Below, piece after piece: positions 20,893 through 20,893 of a stretch of DNA of 20,893 nucleotides. Below the pieces are notes generated by a model that saw only the letters and a list, made by a program, of their open reading frames with translations, made no database searches and was not told the origin of the DNA. A program made the position numbers and the translations under genes. Each line of letters starts with the position of its first letter. The stretch's first letter is position 1. The stretch is from CAMEON01 sp964427175 (GTDB lineage Bacteria; Bacillota; Clostridia; Oscillospirales; CAG-272): positions 1-20,893 of the forward strand of contig CAYRTP010000021.1 in the NCBI GenBank assembly GCA_964427175.1, in the 5' to 3' direction.

Positions 20893-20893
20893 A

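Larger units (their letters stand above)
20573..20893. other. 321-base gene-free region at the right end
   Basis: It holds the leader and promoter of the DUF5058 operon (leader hairpin GCCCGCC/GGCGGGC at 20599-20620, no T-run), about 90 bases of A/T-rich sequence including CGCGTGCGCG followed by a T-run (about 20728-20745, weak), the rightward promoter (20751-20779), a transcribed stretch of unknown function and the right repeat arm. No coding sequence is convincing. Confidence 0.7.

Noticed and set aside
1..20893. Window as a complete linear plasmid or phage with terminal inverted repeats
   Set aside because: The genes are ordinary chromosomal metabolism, regulation and transport. No replication, capsid, terminase or partition gene is present.
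1..20893. CRISPR array, tRNA, rRNA or known riboswitch
   Set aside because: I saw no regularly spaced repeats of 25-40 bases, no tRNA cloverleaf or TTCGANNC arm in a gap, and no rRNA sequence or known riboswitch core. The short 11-bp tandem blocks are operator-like, not CRISPR.

Overview
The window is GC-rich, gene-dense DNA that looks like the chromosome of an anaerobic gut Clostridia (Firmicutes), probably a Ruminococcaceae/Oscillospiraceae-type organism. The evidence is: an NfnAB ferredoxin:NADP+ oxidoreductase pair; AGGAGG ribosome binding sites before nearly every gene; BcrA-type ABC exporters; a ROK glucokinase with a Cys-rich zinc motif; and dispersed palindromic intergenic repeats. 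The taxon is inferred. All intact genes lie on the minus strand; only a truncated MATE gene and one outward promoter lie on the plus strand.

Layout, left to right. (1) 1-53 is one arm of a perfect 53-bp inverted repeat; its partner is at 20840-20892. (2) 65-4292: a promoter at 4414-4442 drives nfnA and nfnB, followed by a cytoplasmic GH78-like alpha-L-rhamnosidase. (3) 4541-4782: a strong terminator and a dispersed intergenic repeat. (4) 4789-7866: response regulator, histidine kinase, an 8-TM membrane protein and a small 2-TM protein, tightly coupled. (5) 8005-8107: a REP-like palindrome. (6) 8152-12444: a second operon with a paralogous 2-TM protein, a small coiled-coil membrane protein, and two tandem ABC ATPase-permease pairs. 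(7) 12535-12939: a third 2-TM paralog. (8) 13128-13742: a truncated MATE pump gene with a consensus promoter, then a terminator and a second REP-like palindrome. (9) 13879-15904: ROK glucokinase and mannose-6-phosphate isomerase. (10) 16060-20572: a probable operon of two membrane proteins (the first DUF5058-like), a membrane-anchored M20 peptidase and a two-domain GH16-like lipoprotein. (11) 20751-20779 is a perfect consensus promoter facing off the right end.

The most interesting system is regions 4-7. Three promoters (before the response regulator gene, the 2-TM gene at 12076 and the 2-TM gene at 12535) carry tandem 11-bp repeats (consensus about CAwwwCGCAAA) placed in the same register against a good -10 box, with no usable -35. 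That is what activation by an OmpR-family regulator should look like. It links the two-component system, three paralogous 2-TM proteins, a coiled-coil protein and two ABC exporters into one inferred autoregulated envelope-response regulon. The rest is mainly sugar metabolism (glucokinase, ManA, rhamnosidase, GH16 protein), redox balancing (NfnAB) and peptide or N-acyl amino acid turnover (M20).
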